From Cyrtodaria siliqua (lineage: Eukaryota > Mollusca > Bivalvia > Adapedonta > Hiatellidae), in the NCBI GenBank assembly GCA_037043455.1, contig JAWPHD010000131.1, forward strand, positions 434,001 to 498,000: a DNA stretch of 64,000 nucleotides. Reading direction: 5' to 3'. The stretch's first letter is position 1. Each line of letters begins with the position of its first letter. The position numbers were made by a program, and so were the translations under genes. The notes under the pieces are model-generated. The model was not told the DNA's origin, did no database searches, and saw only the letters and a program-made list of their open reading frames with translations. Of the stretch, positions 1 to 10,830 are shown one piece after another.

Positions 1-160
1 CGTTTCTGCTCAGCTCTACGCTGTTTCTCTGCCTCTCTCTGCTCACGTTTCTTTGCAAACTCAGCGCGTTTCGTCTGCATTCTTTGGCTTTTAGAACTCT
101 TTTCTGTAACCTCTCTACCTTCCGTTGTTGTTTTCTTTAAGTTCATTTTCCTCTTCTTCT
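1..160 (-). other. Open basic, charged frame, possible C-terminal tail of the pogo-like transposase
   Basis: On the minus strand from about 147 down to the window edge a frame stays open and encodes a very Lys/Arg/Glu/Gln-rich stretch that would form a charged helix. Pogo-type transposases often end in such a basic tail and it lies just downstream of the transposase remnant, so I infer it belongs to the same element. The frame leaves the window, so its end cannot be seen. It could instead be a chance open frame. Confidence 0.35.
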
Positions 161-289
161 CAATGTTTTCCTCTTAATAATTGTCTATATTTCAATCCAG
201 TTATTGCTTTGGGCATAATGCCTCTGCGCGCTTTTTCTTGTCAACAAACGAATTCGGTGTTGTAAGACTGAACGATGGAGGCAGTTGAG

Positions 290-650
290 AGAACTGGTAC
301 CATTACGGAAGGTTTCACGATGTCAGAGGCAGACGGTGTCACAGCATCAGAGCCAGACTGTATCATTGTGCCAGAGGTAGAATGGCATACGAGTTAGGCG
401 GTGCTACAACATCAGAATCAGGGGGTATCACGACATTGGTGGCAGGATGTATCATGACATCATTGGCAGGGGACATATAGGTATCGGTGGCAGAGGGTAT
501 CACGGCATCATTGGCAGAGGGTATCACGGCATCATAGACAGTGGGTGCCATGGCATCATTGGCAGGGGGTATCACGGCATCATTGTCAGAGGGTATATCG
601 GCATCACTGGCAGCAGGCAGGTGGTATCCCGGCTTCACGAACAGAGGGTC
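290..650 (-). repeat. 24-bp tandem repeat encoding an octapeptide
   Basis: About a dozen imperfect 24-bp units of the type tatcacggcatcattggcag follow one another. Because 24 is a multiple of three, the minus-strand frame stays open and reads as repeated octapeptides such as AVIPSAND and AVIPPAND. The array starts directly after the conserved end of the transposase remnant. It looks like an expanded low-complexity C-terminal region of that protein; outer copies are more diverged than central ones. Confidence 0.7.
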
Positions 651-1956
651 TAACATCATTAGAGGCAGGTATTGCCACGGCATTCGATGTAGGAGGAGTC
701 GAGATGGCAGAGACAAGTTCGGTTGACGTGCTACCACATTGAAACAATTTGCTAGGTTCAATTTTGATTGACTCTGTTACTCTCGCTGCGTTTAGAGGAA
801 AGAGTCCTGATTCAAGAAAGCCTTTAACGGCAGCTTCTACAGTTGTACTCTTTAGCCAGGCTTTAAACACTCTCGCAAATGTTCTCTTTGTTACAAATTC
901 ACCAACATTTAGAGTTTGCCAGTTCCTAACTGCTTGACGCCACGATTGTTTAAGCGAGCTAAAAAGCCTCAAATCAAGCGGCTGCATAACATGAGAGGAG
1001 TGTTCAAGTAGGCAATACATTTCTATGCCATGAGCAACACAAGTGTCCGATGCTTCCATTGTGATATGAGTCATATTGCCGTCGATGAGGAGTAAAACGG
1101 GCTTTTTCACGTTTCTCGCCTCTACGCCAGGGATAAAAAACATTTTTCAACCAACAATTAAAAACCTCAGCATCCATCCAACCAGTTTCTGACCTTCCTA
1201 ACGCTGCCTCTTCGAAACCTTCCAATGGATCATAACTAAAACGCTGACCAGGGAGTATAATCATGGGTTGAATATAATGACCCGCGGCACTTGCTTCAGG
1301 CCATTATGGTCATCTGTGTTTTATCAGAGTTACCATAATGGTAAACTACAGGTGCCCCTTTCGAACCCAATAACCTTGGCCCCCTTAGTCTGGCACAAAG
1401 AAAAACCACTCTCGTCGGCGTTGTTAATTCTTGTAGGATCATTCAACAGCTCAGGGTCTCCAACTTTAGTTTTAATGTATGTTTCAAAATCTTGAAACCA
1501 CTTTGAAATCTTTTCTTTATTGATAAGAGCTCTTTCATTGCCGAGCTGAATGGTGGTCCTTACAGTACGTTCTGGGTGCCGTTCAAAGAAAAGTTTGAAC
1601 CATTGCCTGCCTGGGAGATTGTTTTTAAAAAGAGTAAGACGGCCATCTGCATCTATGATTTTTTTAACAGTGTTGGCTAATTCTTGTTTCCTTCGGCCGT
1701 ATCCTATTCTGCTTAGGTGAAGGGCCCAATCAACAATGCGTGTTTCCTCAGCAGAAGACAGCACAGGTTTTGCACCTATGTTTGTAGATGCGTATCGGTT
1801 AGAAATTCTGTTGTGTAGTGTTGATTTGGGGATTTTGTACGTTTTTGCGGCTTGGCAAAGAGATATTGCTTTCGCTTTGACCAGATTTGCAGCATGGTCA
1901 ACCATGGCAGTGTCATACTGACGCCTTTTAGATGTTGCACCTACTTGACGGCTCAT
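363..1956 (-). pseudogene. Pogo/Tigger-like (Tc1/mariner superfamily) transposase, frameshifted
   Basis: The N-terminal part (1956 to 1330) has a psq-type helix-turn-helix followed by a CENP-B-type DNA-binding region, with KSTLHNRI and FFERHPE visible. It runs into the first catalytic block NADESGFSL. The second catalytic Asp is in LLIDGNMTH and the third in HSSHVMQPLDL, so the DDD triad of the DDE_1 family is recognisable. These blocks lie in different frames: at least three frameshifts are needed, near 1360, near 1290 and near 1135, so no functional protein is made here. The segment at 1004-1264 carries MIILPGQRF and WMDAEVFNCWL. After the DDE domain the frame passes into the octapeptide repeat. 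ATG at 1956 is the natural start because the helix-turn-helix begins a few residues later. Terminal inverted repeats were not located. Family assignment is confident; the clade within pogo is not resolved. Confidence 0.88.
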
Positions 1957-2720
1957 GGCTGAAACATTATAAATATTACTTTTAAAACTTGAAAGTGCTT
2001 TTCGTTTTAGAGTTTATTAAGATTTAAATCTGTAAAATATATTGTTTAAAATGACATCTGAAAGTATACACATTCATCTGTTTATACTTTATACTTTACA
2101 TTACATACATTTGTAAATATAATTTAAGTTAAACTGACATCAAAATATCATATGTCAAAATCTTATATTTGTACCGAATTAGAAACAGTGGTCACAATTT
2201 GGCATCTTATTCCGAACACCTCTCTACCTCAGCTGTTTGACGTCATAGCTTAAAAATGAGTGTATCACTAGTGAAGTACGTGTATCTATATGTTAAAATT
2301 TACTGGGAATGTTCTAGGGACAGGACTAAAAATGTTACAAAAACTAAAAAGTTAACTTTGTAAAAATAGAAAACTTGTAATTTTACTTACGTGAAACACG
2401 TGGCTGAATACGAAGTTAAAATTCGTCAAAAGAAAAACCAACCGGGACTTCTAAAATGGCTTCCGACGAAAGAGAAAAGTTATGACGTAAAATTTATGAC
2501 GTCATATTCCCGGAATTGGTGCAACTGAATTGAAGTTAAAGTATTTAAATATGTGTTCGGTATAAGATACTGGTCGGAAATACGTACACCCACTCTACTT
2601 CAATCGTGACCGGGAAAGAAGAAGAAAGGAATTGAACTGTTAAAATTGCAAATAAATTATTCTGTTTCCTTGCAAAGTGCGTTAATTTTACATGGTAACT
2701 GGTAATGAAACCTTATTATT
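1957..2720. other. No gene seen; AT-rich upstream flank of the transposase
   Basis: AT-rich sequence with no long open frame and no clear repeat. It may include the untranslated end and terminal repeat of the pogo-like element, but no partner for a terminal repeat could be identified in the window. Confidence 0.4.
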
Positions 2721-2924
2721 AGTTAGTGGGTTTGTTACTGTCCCCCTACAGAAATATGTGGGGTAAGTAAGATTTATAGGGGGCGAGGCGATAGCCGACT
2801 GACCCCCTACAGAAATATGTGGGGTCAGTAAGATTTATAGGGGGCGAGGCGATAGCCGAGTACCCCTATATATCTGACTGACCCCACATATTCTTTATGG
2901 GGTCAGTAACAAACCCAATAACTG
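2721..2924. mobile_element. Palindromic MITE-like element with directional CGAG core
   Basis: The ends gtgggtttgttactg (left) and cagtaacaaaccc (right) are inverted copies and continue into inverted copies of a ccccacatatt block. Inside, a 61-bp unit is repeated in tandem (2742-2802 and from 2803). Each unit carries a short hairpin around CGAGGC-gata-GCCGA. In the second unit both hairpin arms carry CGAG in the same polarity (2845-2848 and 2857-2860, 12 nt apart). No coding capacity. Confidence 0.7.
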
Positions 2925-2925
2925 A

Positions 2926-3389
2926 TTTATTGCACCGAGCACCTTTTTTAAGGCAAACGCCGATATTTAACCCATCTTAATGGAGCGTCAACGTCATTGA
3001 GACGTTCGCGCAAATTGACGTCATGACGTTGACGTCACGATTAGTTTAAAAACATTATTAATTTACTTATCAGTGCAGCAGCAGCTGAAGTTTTTCACCG
3101 CATAACTCACTTTTGAATTTCAAGTGTTTTGACACGAAGTAGTCCCAATTTGCACTCACGTGCAGTTACGCGGAAATTGCAGTTGTCTTTTAAAAAACAT
3201 TAGCTTAAGCCAATTTTGAATGCAAAAACAACACGGACAATGAATAAAGTAAGTTTATACGTTAAACATCCCCATAGCATTCGTTTTGACTACTATTTGC
3301 ATATTTTGCATAGCCTAAATCGCTGTTCAAATGTGAAGATCGGAAATTTTTAGTTTTTTGAAACTGCAAAATTGCCGATTTCTCAAAAC
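2926..3389. other. No gene seen; CpG and TGACGTCA-like motifs
   Basis: Contains several close tgacgtca/gacgttgacgtcac motifs near 3000-3045, which resemble CRE sites, but no open frame or splice signals that would make it a promoter. Otherwise unremarkable. Confidence 0.3.
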
Positions 3390-3516
3390 GGTCACAAAAA
3401 ATGGGTAGTCACCAATTTGGCTTATAATGATAGATCAGTAGGCCTACCTCTACTACCGTTCCTGATAATTTCGGCAAAATTCATGACTATCCATTTTTTG
3501 AGACCGTTTTGAAAGA
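3390..3516. repeat. Short inverted repeat (hairpin)
   Basis: caaaacggtcacaaaaaatg near 3395 is matched in inverted orientation by cattttttgagaccgttttg near 3492. The arms are about 30 bp with a spacer of roughly 60 bp. Possibly a small decayed MITE. Confidence 0.55.
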
Positions 3517-3883
3517 TGGTCACCCTTTTTTGTCACTCAAAACACACATTATTCAAAATGGCGGCTACAGGCTAAATAAACAAAACTGAAAATCAATAAC
3601 AGCAACGCCAAACATGAATATTTTCTACTCCCGGACATAGTTATTTCCTGCCCCGGATAAAATGTCAGTAAGTAAACCTTTAAACTCTTTTTCTGCCTTT
3701 CCTTTAGCATGTTTACGGTAAAAATCTGCCACACTAGGCGCTTATTAAAAATCGCAACTTTTCTGTTGGCCTAGTCGGCCTAATTTGTTGTGTTGATTTA
3801 CGGTTGAATGAATTGTGGATAATTGCATTTTTAGCTCGACTATTCGAAGAATAAGAGAGCTTATGTAATCACCACGGGGTCGG

Positions 3884-3925
3884 CGTCGGCGTCGGCGTCG
3901 GCGTTGGCGTTGGCGTCGGCGTCCC
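3884..3925. repeat. Hexanucleotide (GGCGTC)n array
   Basis: About seven units of ggcgtc/ggcgtt directly inside the left end of the 2.2-kb element. The minus strand reads as an Arg-rich run, which is not a protein. Confidence 0.85.
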
Positions 3926-3926
3926 A

Positions 3927-4600
3927 CATCAAGGTTTGCGTGTAAGCTGTGTTTACAAGTCTATATCTCTTACATTTCTTATCCTAGCACAACCAAATTT
4001 GGCCATGGGCTTCCTTATAGCATTATCTTGAGGGCTGCATAAACAATTTTGGTTCCTGTAACCCATGGGCTCCCATGGAACCCAAATTATGATAGCCCTT
4101 AAAATATGTCTATTTCACATCAAATTTTGCGTGTAAGCTGTGTTTACAGGTCTATGTCTCTTACAATTCTTACCCTAGCACAACCAAATTTGGCCATGGG
4201 CTTCCTTATAGCATTATCTTAAGGGCTGCATAAGCAATTTTGGTTCCCGTAACCCCTGGGCTCCCATGGAACCCAAATTCTGATAGCCCTTAAAATATGT
4301 CTGTTTCACATCAAATTTTGCGTGTAAGCTGTGTTTACAGGTCTATATCTCTTACATTTCTTGTCCTAGCTGAACTTAATTTTGGAATTGGTTTCCTTAT
4401 AGTATGTTGTAAAGGGTTGGATAAGTAATTTTGTCTTCTGCAAATTCTGGGCTCCCATGGAACCCAAATTGTGATGGCCCATAAAATGTGCAATAAAGGC
4501 AGATCTAGGTTTGCATGTAAGCATTTATATATCTATAATTTTGGTTTGGGATTTGTCATAGCATTATGCATCTTATTACTTCACCCATATTGGGGCATGG
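3927..4600. repeat. 191-bp tandem repeat, three copies plus a partial
   Basis: Units begin at 3927, 4118 and 4309 with catcaa.ttttgcgtgtaag and share blocks such as ccaaatttggccatgggctt and gctcccatggaacccaaatt. The first two copies are nearly identical, the third is diverged and a partial fourth runs from about 4490 to 4600. Spacing is exactly 191 between the first three. Confidence 0.9.
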
Positions 4601-4681
4601 GCTCCCTCCCCCCCCCCCCCCCCCCCCAAATACCCCAACTCCCCTCCACACCTTTTTTATTTTTTATATTTTTTTATTTTT

Positions 4682-4728
4682 TACATATTTCTGTGTTGTT
4701 TTAGTCAATTCTTACACATATATGTTGC

Positions 4729-4759
<31 letters not shown>

Positions 4760-5960
4760 GACTTGAAACATTTTTTTTTTTTTTTTTTTTTTTACATATT
4801 TCTTTGTTGTTGTTGTCAATTCTTACACATATATGCCTCCTCCCCCCACACAATCCAAAACCCACTCCCGCCTCTCAACCCCGCTCCACCCCCACCCCAC
4901 CCCCACCTGAAACTTATTTTTTTTTTTTACATATTTCTGTGTTGCTTTGGTCAATTCTGACACATATATGTTGCCCCCTCCCCCACTCCCAACCCACTCC
5001 CGACTCTCACCCCCGCTCCTCCAGCCCCCGCCCCACCCCAACTTGAAAATCTAATTTTTTTTTATTTTTTTTTTTACATATTTCTGTGTTGTTTTAGTCA
5101 ATTCTTACACATATATGTTGCAACCTTATCCGCCCCCACCCCCTGGCCCGCCGCCTGTCCCCCCCTTCCCCCCACACTTGAAACTTTTTTTTATTTTATT
5201 TTTTTACATATTTCTTTGTTGTTTTAGTCAATTTTGACACATATATGTTGCCCCCTCCCCCACTCCCAACCCACTCCCGCCTCTCACCCCCGCTCCTCCA
5301 GCCCCCGCCCCACCCCAACTTGAAAATCTAATTTTTTTTTTATTTATTTTTTTACATATTTCTGTGTTGTTTTAGTCAATTCTTACACATATATGTTGCA
5401 ACCTTATCCGCCCCCACCCCCCGGCCCGCCGCCTGTCCCCCCCTTCCCCCCACACTTGAAACTTTTTTTTTATTTATTTTTTTTACATATTTCTTTGTTG
5501 TTTTAGTCAATTCTTACACATATATGTTGCCCCCCCCCCCCCCCCGACTTGAAACTTTTTCTTCTTTTTTTTTCATATTTCTTTGTTGTTTTAATCAATT
5601 CTTACACATATATGTTGCACCCTACCACCCGCCCCCAACCCACTCCCGCCTCTCCCCCCAACCCACCCCCACAGCCCCACACCCACCACCACCCCCGCCT
5701 CTCACCCCACCCACCCCCCACACTTGAATTTTTTTATATTTTTTTTTACATATTTCTTTGTTGTTTTAGTCAATTCTTACACATATATGTTTCTTCATTC
5801 ACCATCCCCACTGCCACCACCATCCACCCCCACCTCACTCCCATACCCATACCGTACCCCCACTCAAAACTCTAATTTTTATTTATTTTTTTATTTTTTA
5901 TTTCTGTGTAGTTTTGGTCAATTCTTACACATAGTTATGTTGTGCTCCCAACCCCACCCC
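4682..5960. repeat. Pyrimidine-rich tandem block with a conserved tacatatttct core
   Basis: About ten copies of a core (acatatttctgtgttgtttt, then gtcaattcttacacatatat) start near 4682, 4794, 4929, 5076, 5206, 5354, 5485, 5574, 5748 and 5899. They alternate with poly-T and C-rich spacers. A higher-order unit of about 277 bp (4971 and 5248) repeats almost exactly. The plus strand is nearly all C and T, which could adopt triplex or i-motif structures. Homopolymer C runs at 4611-4627 and 4731-4759 may be miscounted in the assembly. Confidence 0.9.
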
Positions 5961-6039
5961 ACATTGTTGTAGCCTTGTTTTCTAATGGTATATACTAGCT
6001 ATAAATTTATTATTCTCTGAAAAATCGAATAGTCGAGCT

Positions 6040-7190
6040 GCGCTGTTCTCCGACAGCTCTTGTTGTTGTTGTTGTTAATTCTAAGGTTTAAAGACCGTCC
6101 GCCAACTAAAACGTCTGGTCTGTTCTAGTTGAGTATGTTGGTTGATCTGGTGCTGCTGTGTTGCTGTGTCGTCGTTTCTCTTGTAGATGTGGAGTGTTGT
6201 GTCGCTGCTGCTCTGTGTAGTTGTCGCTGTGGCGGTGAAGTGGTGGTCTGGTGGTCGAGGTGGCCTGCATCCGCTACGGTGTTTGAGCTACATCCGCTAG
6301 TGTGTTTTCCTACAGCCGCTAGTGGTCGGAGGTCCTTGTGTTTGGGGCCACACCCGTCACATATGGCCCCTGCGCTGCATACATCATCTGGATAGCTGTG
6401 TTGATGATACCCACTCTTCAGCTGGTTGACTACGGTCGAATATAGGCCTCGGCGTCGATCCCTAACTATTACTAACTAGTTACTGCTACGTTGATACATC
6501 TACTCTGTGTTGGTGGATCTCGGCTCCGGCCCGCGGACTTCTGTCTTCCAGCTTCCAAGCGAGTCCACTGCTATCTGATCAGATGATGGCTGCCTTGACG
6601 GGGGCGCAGGGGACTTCTTCACTATCAGTCAAGTGACACTCAGGCTCCTGAACCGAGACAAACCAGTTCAGAAGTGCCAGTTTGTTAGTCACTATACGCG
6701 AATATAGTGATTTACCACACCAGTAATGTTGTACAGGGCTGGCAATGCGTACCCCCATACAAACACCATGAGTGTCACCAGTGCCCTCTCCGCGACGTGC
6801 ACGCTGTGAAGAGCACGAGAAGTGGATAATTGCAAGTGAATACTTCACAATTCCAGGATTTAATGAGCAACAAGACAGGCCTATTTATGTGTTAACTATT
6901 GTTATGGTTGAATGATTGTAACAAATACTTGTAGAACAGCTACTAAAAATACTGTCAACTTGAGCCCGAGTCAAGGTCATGAGCCCGAGTCAAGGTCATG
7001 TCATGTAGACCACACGCCTCGATAACCTTTGGTGATTAGACATAATGAAAGGTATGTAGAGTACTCGGTATTGGCCCATAAATGTGTTTTATTTTGTGCA
7101 TGTTCATGTTTAGTGTCTGCGTTAAATTTAATAATAATATAGGCTTATAGCACTAGTGTATTATTTCTATGATGAGACCCTCCCAGTGGG
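6040..7190. other. No gene recognised
   Basis: Begins with a GTT microsatellite (6058-6077). The 6120-6420 part has an open plus frame with Cys/Val-rich low-complexity translation but no recognisable domain. A 19-bp unit tgagcccgagtcaaggtca is duplicated in tandem at 6961-6998. Nothing else could be supported. Confidence 0.4.
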
Positions 7191-7194
7191 GTCT

Positions 7195-7395
7195 ATGTTC
7201 ACTGAAAACAGGAGTATACTTACTCCCTGCTGAAAATATGACCCAATGTTCCCCAAAAATAGTTTGCTTTGTTCTCCAAAAATATGTTTCCATTTATTTT
7301 TATTATTATGTTCCCTTGTTCCTAAAAAATATTACCAATAACAGACAATGTTCCATTGTTCCCCAAAAATAAATGGCCTTGTCCCCAAACCCCTC
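7195..7395 (-). repeat. Dispersed repeat with iterated GGGAACA motif (minus copy)
   Basis: On the minus strand this stretch carries repeated ttttggggaacaagggaaca blocks and matches, inverted, the copy at 12845-13060, including the shared atttatttttgggg and taatattttt segments. The motif is spaced at irregular intervals of about 30-50 bp. Function unknown; no coding frame. Confidence 0.7.
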
Positions 7396-7734
7396 TATGA
7401 CTGCAGAGCAGAAATGCACCGTTGCCACCTCCCCTTCACCCACCACACCCAAGGCCCCCTCCCCACCCACATAATCGGTGCCCTTGCGACACCACCCCCA
7501 CCCTCCTCCCCAAGTTTGCATATAGCTACAGCAGTACTGTAAAGGATTAATACATCTACTGTACATGTATAAAAACAACAATTGATTTTTCTTTCAGGGA
7601 TCTTTGCATATGTTGCCACCTTCTGTCAAGTGGCATCCCAAGTTCCAGCTCTGAGACTGAGCCTAGCCCTGGGTAAGCTAAAGCGATAAACTTTAATATA
7701 TTTGACCCCTGTGATATAGGTTAATACGCTAATA

Positions 7735-7880
7735 ATATGGCAATATTTCGAGCCACCCCAGAGAGTGGAATTCAACAAATGTACCTAAGCTACTTGATCT
7801 ATCTTACTTAGCATTGTTAACATTTCGAGTCGCCCCATAGAGGGAAATTCGGGAATACATTTCTATGGTTCTTTAACATG
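7735..7880 (-). mobile_element. Degenerate SINE fragment
   Basis: Blocks such as cgagtcgccccatagaggg and tttctatggttctttaacat match, with decay, the minus-strand SINE copy at 58120-58325. It lacks a recognisable tRNA-like head. Part of the block is duplicated (cgagccaccccagag near 7751). Confidence 0.5.
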
Positions 7881-7939
7881 TTTTTTATAAATGAAGATTT
7901 TAATTAGCTTGAGAAACATTAGATTTATTTGAGTGGCAG

Positions 7940-8235
7940 AACCCGATTTGTACAGATTTTTTTTATTATTTTCATTAAAGTAGCCATCCCGTCAACAACA
8001 GTCAAATTTTATAAACATTATGTACACTGTTTCTAAACCTACTGATTACAAAGTATATATATAACTTACATATTTTGAGAATCCAAACTCTACATACACA
8101 GTATAAACGGCTTTAACCAGCCGGACCAAACCCCAAAACTGGAGTGTCGAATTAAGAGTTACCTTCATTTTACGGATATTCAATCACGGGTATTCTAAGA
8201 ACCTATTAATAAACCTATACTTTTAATCGGCACAT

Positions 8236-8266
<31 letters not shown>

Positions 8267-8640
8267 ATACTAAATTAAAAAAAGTAATCACATGAGGTGT
8301 AAAAGTGGCAGAAAAATGGTTGAAATCCAAGCTACTGTATACACACACTTATGAATTTAAGTCCATATTTCAGTAACACAACATTTTTTAGCATTATATA
8401 AGGAAATTAAAATGTGTACTGGCTTACGAAAAGCGTTCTAATAAGCGCCCCACTTTCAAAAAATGTCACGCCCCGGGGGGCGCTAATTAGAAATAATAAG
8501 GTATACATTGTTATATGACCTGAAGACCTGGATAGAGTTTCGATGAACGGTTTTCTAGTGTAATTTTGTAGTTATTTGGCGGGATAGCTACTTTAAAAAA
8601 AAAGAGGAGTGATAAAGGAGTCGGGTCAGGTTACAAAAAC
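7940..8640. mobile_element. Probable non-autonomous TIR element
   Basis: aaagtagccatcccgtcaa at 7977 is matched by the inverted sequence ttggcgggatagctacttt near 8577. Similarity extends outward through a T-rich spacer to an acccga block on both sides. The interior has no open frame and includes a 30-nt poly-C run at 8237-8266. Ends and target duplication are not defined. Confidence 0.5.
8237..8266. repeat. Poly-C homopolymer
   Basis: About 30 consecutive C on the plus strand; the length may be unreliable in assembly. Confidence 0.9.
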
Positions 8641-9184
8641 ACAATTGTTTTTGCCTAACTGTAAGTGTCCCAGATCATTGGGATACTTTACTTTACTTTT
8701 TTGTTTTTTTGTTGAGATATTGTGAAATTCTATCACATAAAACAATGGATACACGATGATACAACATGAAAGTTTCTCTGTGATGTTGTCAGTTTACAGC
8801 GATGTTATTAAAGACCGCCCCTGTTAGATTACAAATAATAGGACAATTTAAAGGGACATATGGCAATCTTGAAGATTTTGTCGAACGTAAGTATCACAGC
8901 TTATTAGTCCAGTATCAAACTCACTTTAAAACTGCTTGCATATAATTAAATAAAATTTAGATGTGTTATTTGTCTTCGTTATTCTATCTATGATTGTTGC
9001 AATAATATCAGCAATTAGTAATATTATATAAATTATACAGTTATACTATACTTATACGGGCAAAGCTCGACCTGCCGAAGGCAGGTCGGGCGAAGCCCGA
9101 CTACAGGTTACACGTATGTACATGTATGCATGGGAATGAATATGTTAAATACTCACTAACTAACGCTACTAATTTTCATATCGT
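8641..9184. other. No gene seen
   Basis: AT-rich. Two small adjacent hairpins at 9068-9104 (cgacctgcc-gaa-ggcaggtcg then gggc-gaa-gccc) are the only structure noticed. Confidence 0.4.
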
Positions 9185-9310
9185 AGTGCATCAAACTTGA
9201 ATTTTGTCTCCAAGATGGCAGACGACGCGGACGGCGCCATTTTGAAACTTCCGGTCGCATTTCTGACCAGCTTCCTGTCTCACGGTGAAGTCACGCAGAC
9301 GTGATTAACA
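9185..9310 (+). promoter_or_regulatory. Possible CpG-rich promoter or first exon with YY1-like and ETS-like motifs
   Basis: A CpG-dense island in otherwise AT-rich DNA. It contains ccaagatggc (YY1-like) followed within 45 bp by acttccgg (inverted ETS site CCGGAAGT), a pair typical of TATA-less animal promoters. The ATG in the first motif opens a 29-codon frame beginning MADDADGAIL and ending at 9303. A possible donor (cacg|gtgaag) lies near 9283. On the minus strand another ATG-led short frame overlaps. No downstream exon was identified, so this remains tentative; repeats with gccatcttgg motifs also occur in the window. Confidence 0.25.
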
Positions 9311-9439
9311 GTTGAAAGCCAAAAGTAACTTACCGGCGTTCCATTGTTAACAGAAATAATTAATTTTGAAGAATGCTTACATTTTTATGAAGTACCTAGG
9401 AGTTTTCTATATGTTTTTCAGTATTTCTAGGACTCTGAA

Positions 9440-9530
9440 GCGCTTCAATTTTGAAGCGTCTGTGATCGGTGTAGATCGTACGTTTCGCACGTCGTAATCG
9501 GTATAGGTCGTAAGATTCACACGTCGTAAT
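9440..9530. repeat. Short imperfect tandem duplication
   Basis: A unit of about 35 bp, atcggtgtagatcgtacg... then atcggtataggtcgtaag..., each ending cacgtcgtaa, occurs twice in succession. It follows a small gaagcgcttcaattttgaagcg palindrome. Confidence 0.6.
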
Positions 9531-10269
9531 GAAAGTTTCCACAGCGCGTTAGCGTTCTCTACGACGTGCGACTATTACAGGTCACTGGCCTTATTCTCCG
9601 CTATTTTTACGGAAAATACGAATTAAGTGACCTTGCTGTGTAATGTTTTCGTTTAATAAACAAACAAATTAACGCAGCTCTGTTGCACATTTCTTGTCAG
9701 CGTTTCTAAATTTCACATTCGCAAAACCTCCAGAAAAAACAAATTTGTACTTATAATAAAGGGAGACTAATCTCTTTACTGGTTAAAAAGGACAGGTTCA
9801 AAACACGGCGAGATTTCCGGGTTCTCCATCGAATTTTAAATGGGTTCCAAGTAGGTGAGGTTTACTGCAATAAAATACATTTTTGAGACGGAATGAGTCG
9901 AATTTCGACCCCTTATAACAAAATATGATACAGTAATTGTGATTAAGAAGAGTTTATTTTAGTAAATATGTGTTTCCAGTAAAGAGATCCTACATACAAT
10001 AAGGAAAAGGCTAGACAAATATACATATGTTTACCTTAATCGAAAGTTAAAAAATTAACAATAATGTTTTAATATGAAACAGGCACTGCCTAGATAACGG
10101 TCAAAGTACTTTGATACAATGAATGATTAATTTAATTTTGTATGGAATGGATGGGGACTGGAGTAAGAATTTGATAACAGGTAACAAAGATCAATAAAAT
10201 ATTCTCAATAACTCTAAACAGATAACAAAAAATAAATTTCACTAATAACAGTTTAAGATATGAAAATAA
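9531..10269. other. No gene seen
   Basis: AT-rich, no significant frame, no repeat clearly shared with other parts of the window. Confidence 0.4.
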
Positions 10270-10830
10270 ACTTGCCTCCCCATCCTCAACACCACCAGAG
10301 CCTTTTACTAGATACAGGTCTTTCTTTCAAGGAAATTTGGAAAAGGCCTAGGCCTGCTGAATTTGGGGAAAATAAGCGCGAGACTGTCCAAATTGGGAAA
10401 AAAATAGCGTGATTTTGGTTGTTTTGGGAAAAGTTTTTTTAAGGGGAAACTTCATTAAAATGTAGTTTTAGGTAAAATATTGATTAGGTTTTACAACTGA
10501 GTTATTTTAACATACAAACTATGTAAAGTATGTCACTTAATTACCAAAAAAATAAATATATATACATACGTTTTTTTTTTTAAATGGGAATTATTTACCC
10601 CAAGGGAAAATAGAGGTTTTTGCAATTGGGAAGAGGCCGAATTTCGGCCCCTGTTAAATAGGTTAAAAGAGCCCTGAGGTCTGGAAAGGGGCATTTTGGC
10701 ATAGAATGTGGGAAAAAGATCCACGACTGGGAAATGACATTTTCACAGTTAACTGCATGATTTTCAAAGTAATTTGGGTGGGGAAGTGGCCTTATACGGA
10801 CCGATGCGAAAAAGGGTTAAACGGCCATGA
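10270..10830. repeat. Dispersed repeat with gggaaaa-rich iterated segments
   Basis: Several related segments such as aatttgggg, attgggaaaa and gcaattgggaagaggccg occur in irregular succession with ggcccctgttaa and aaaagggttaaa motifs. It resembles a multi-unit dispersed repeat rather than a gene. The frame at 10533-10724 on the minus strand has no domain. Confidence 0.45.

Larger units (their letters stand above)
3833..6039. mobile_element. 2.2-kb terminal-inverted-repeat element composed of satellites
   Basis: The 15-bp sequence AGCTCGACTATTCGA at 3833-3847 recurs exactly inverted at 6025-6039, followed inward on both sides by related agaataagagag-type sequence. Between the ends lie, in order, a GGCGTC hexamer array, a 191-bp tandem repeat and a long C/T-rich tandem block. 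No transposase-like frame is present; open frames across the C/T tract are low-complexity proline or phenylalanine runs. I infer a non-autonomous element that captured or expanded satellites. No target-site duplication was confirmed. Confidence 0.6.

Noticed and set aside
3000..3045. Cluster of tgacgtca-like sites as a promoter
   Set aside because: No initiator, exon or donor nearby; motif alone is insufficient.
3745..3927. Arg-rich frame (RRRQRQRRRRR)
   Set aside because: It is the GGCGTC hexamer array read in reverse.
4471..5972. Open frames with proline-, phenylalanine- or tyrosine-rich translations
   Set aside because: They are produced by C/T-rich tandem repeats with homopolymers; no domain, start context or codon structure.
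6129..6395. Cys/Val-rich plus frame as a secreted peptide
   Set aside because: Low-complexity GTTGCTG-type sequence, irregular Cys spacing, no signal peptide cleavage or splice context.
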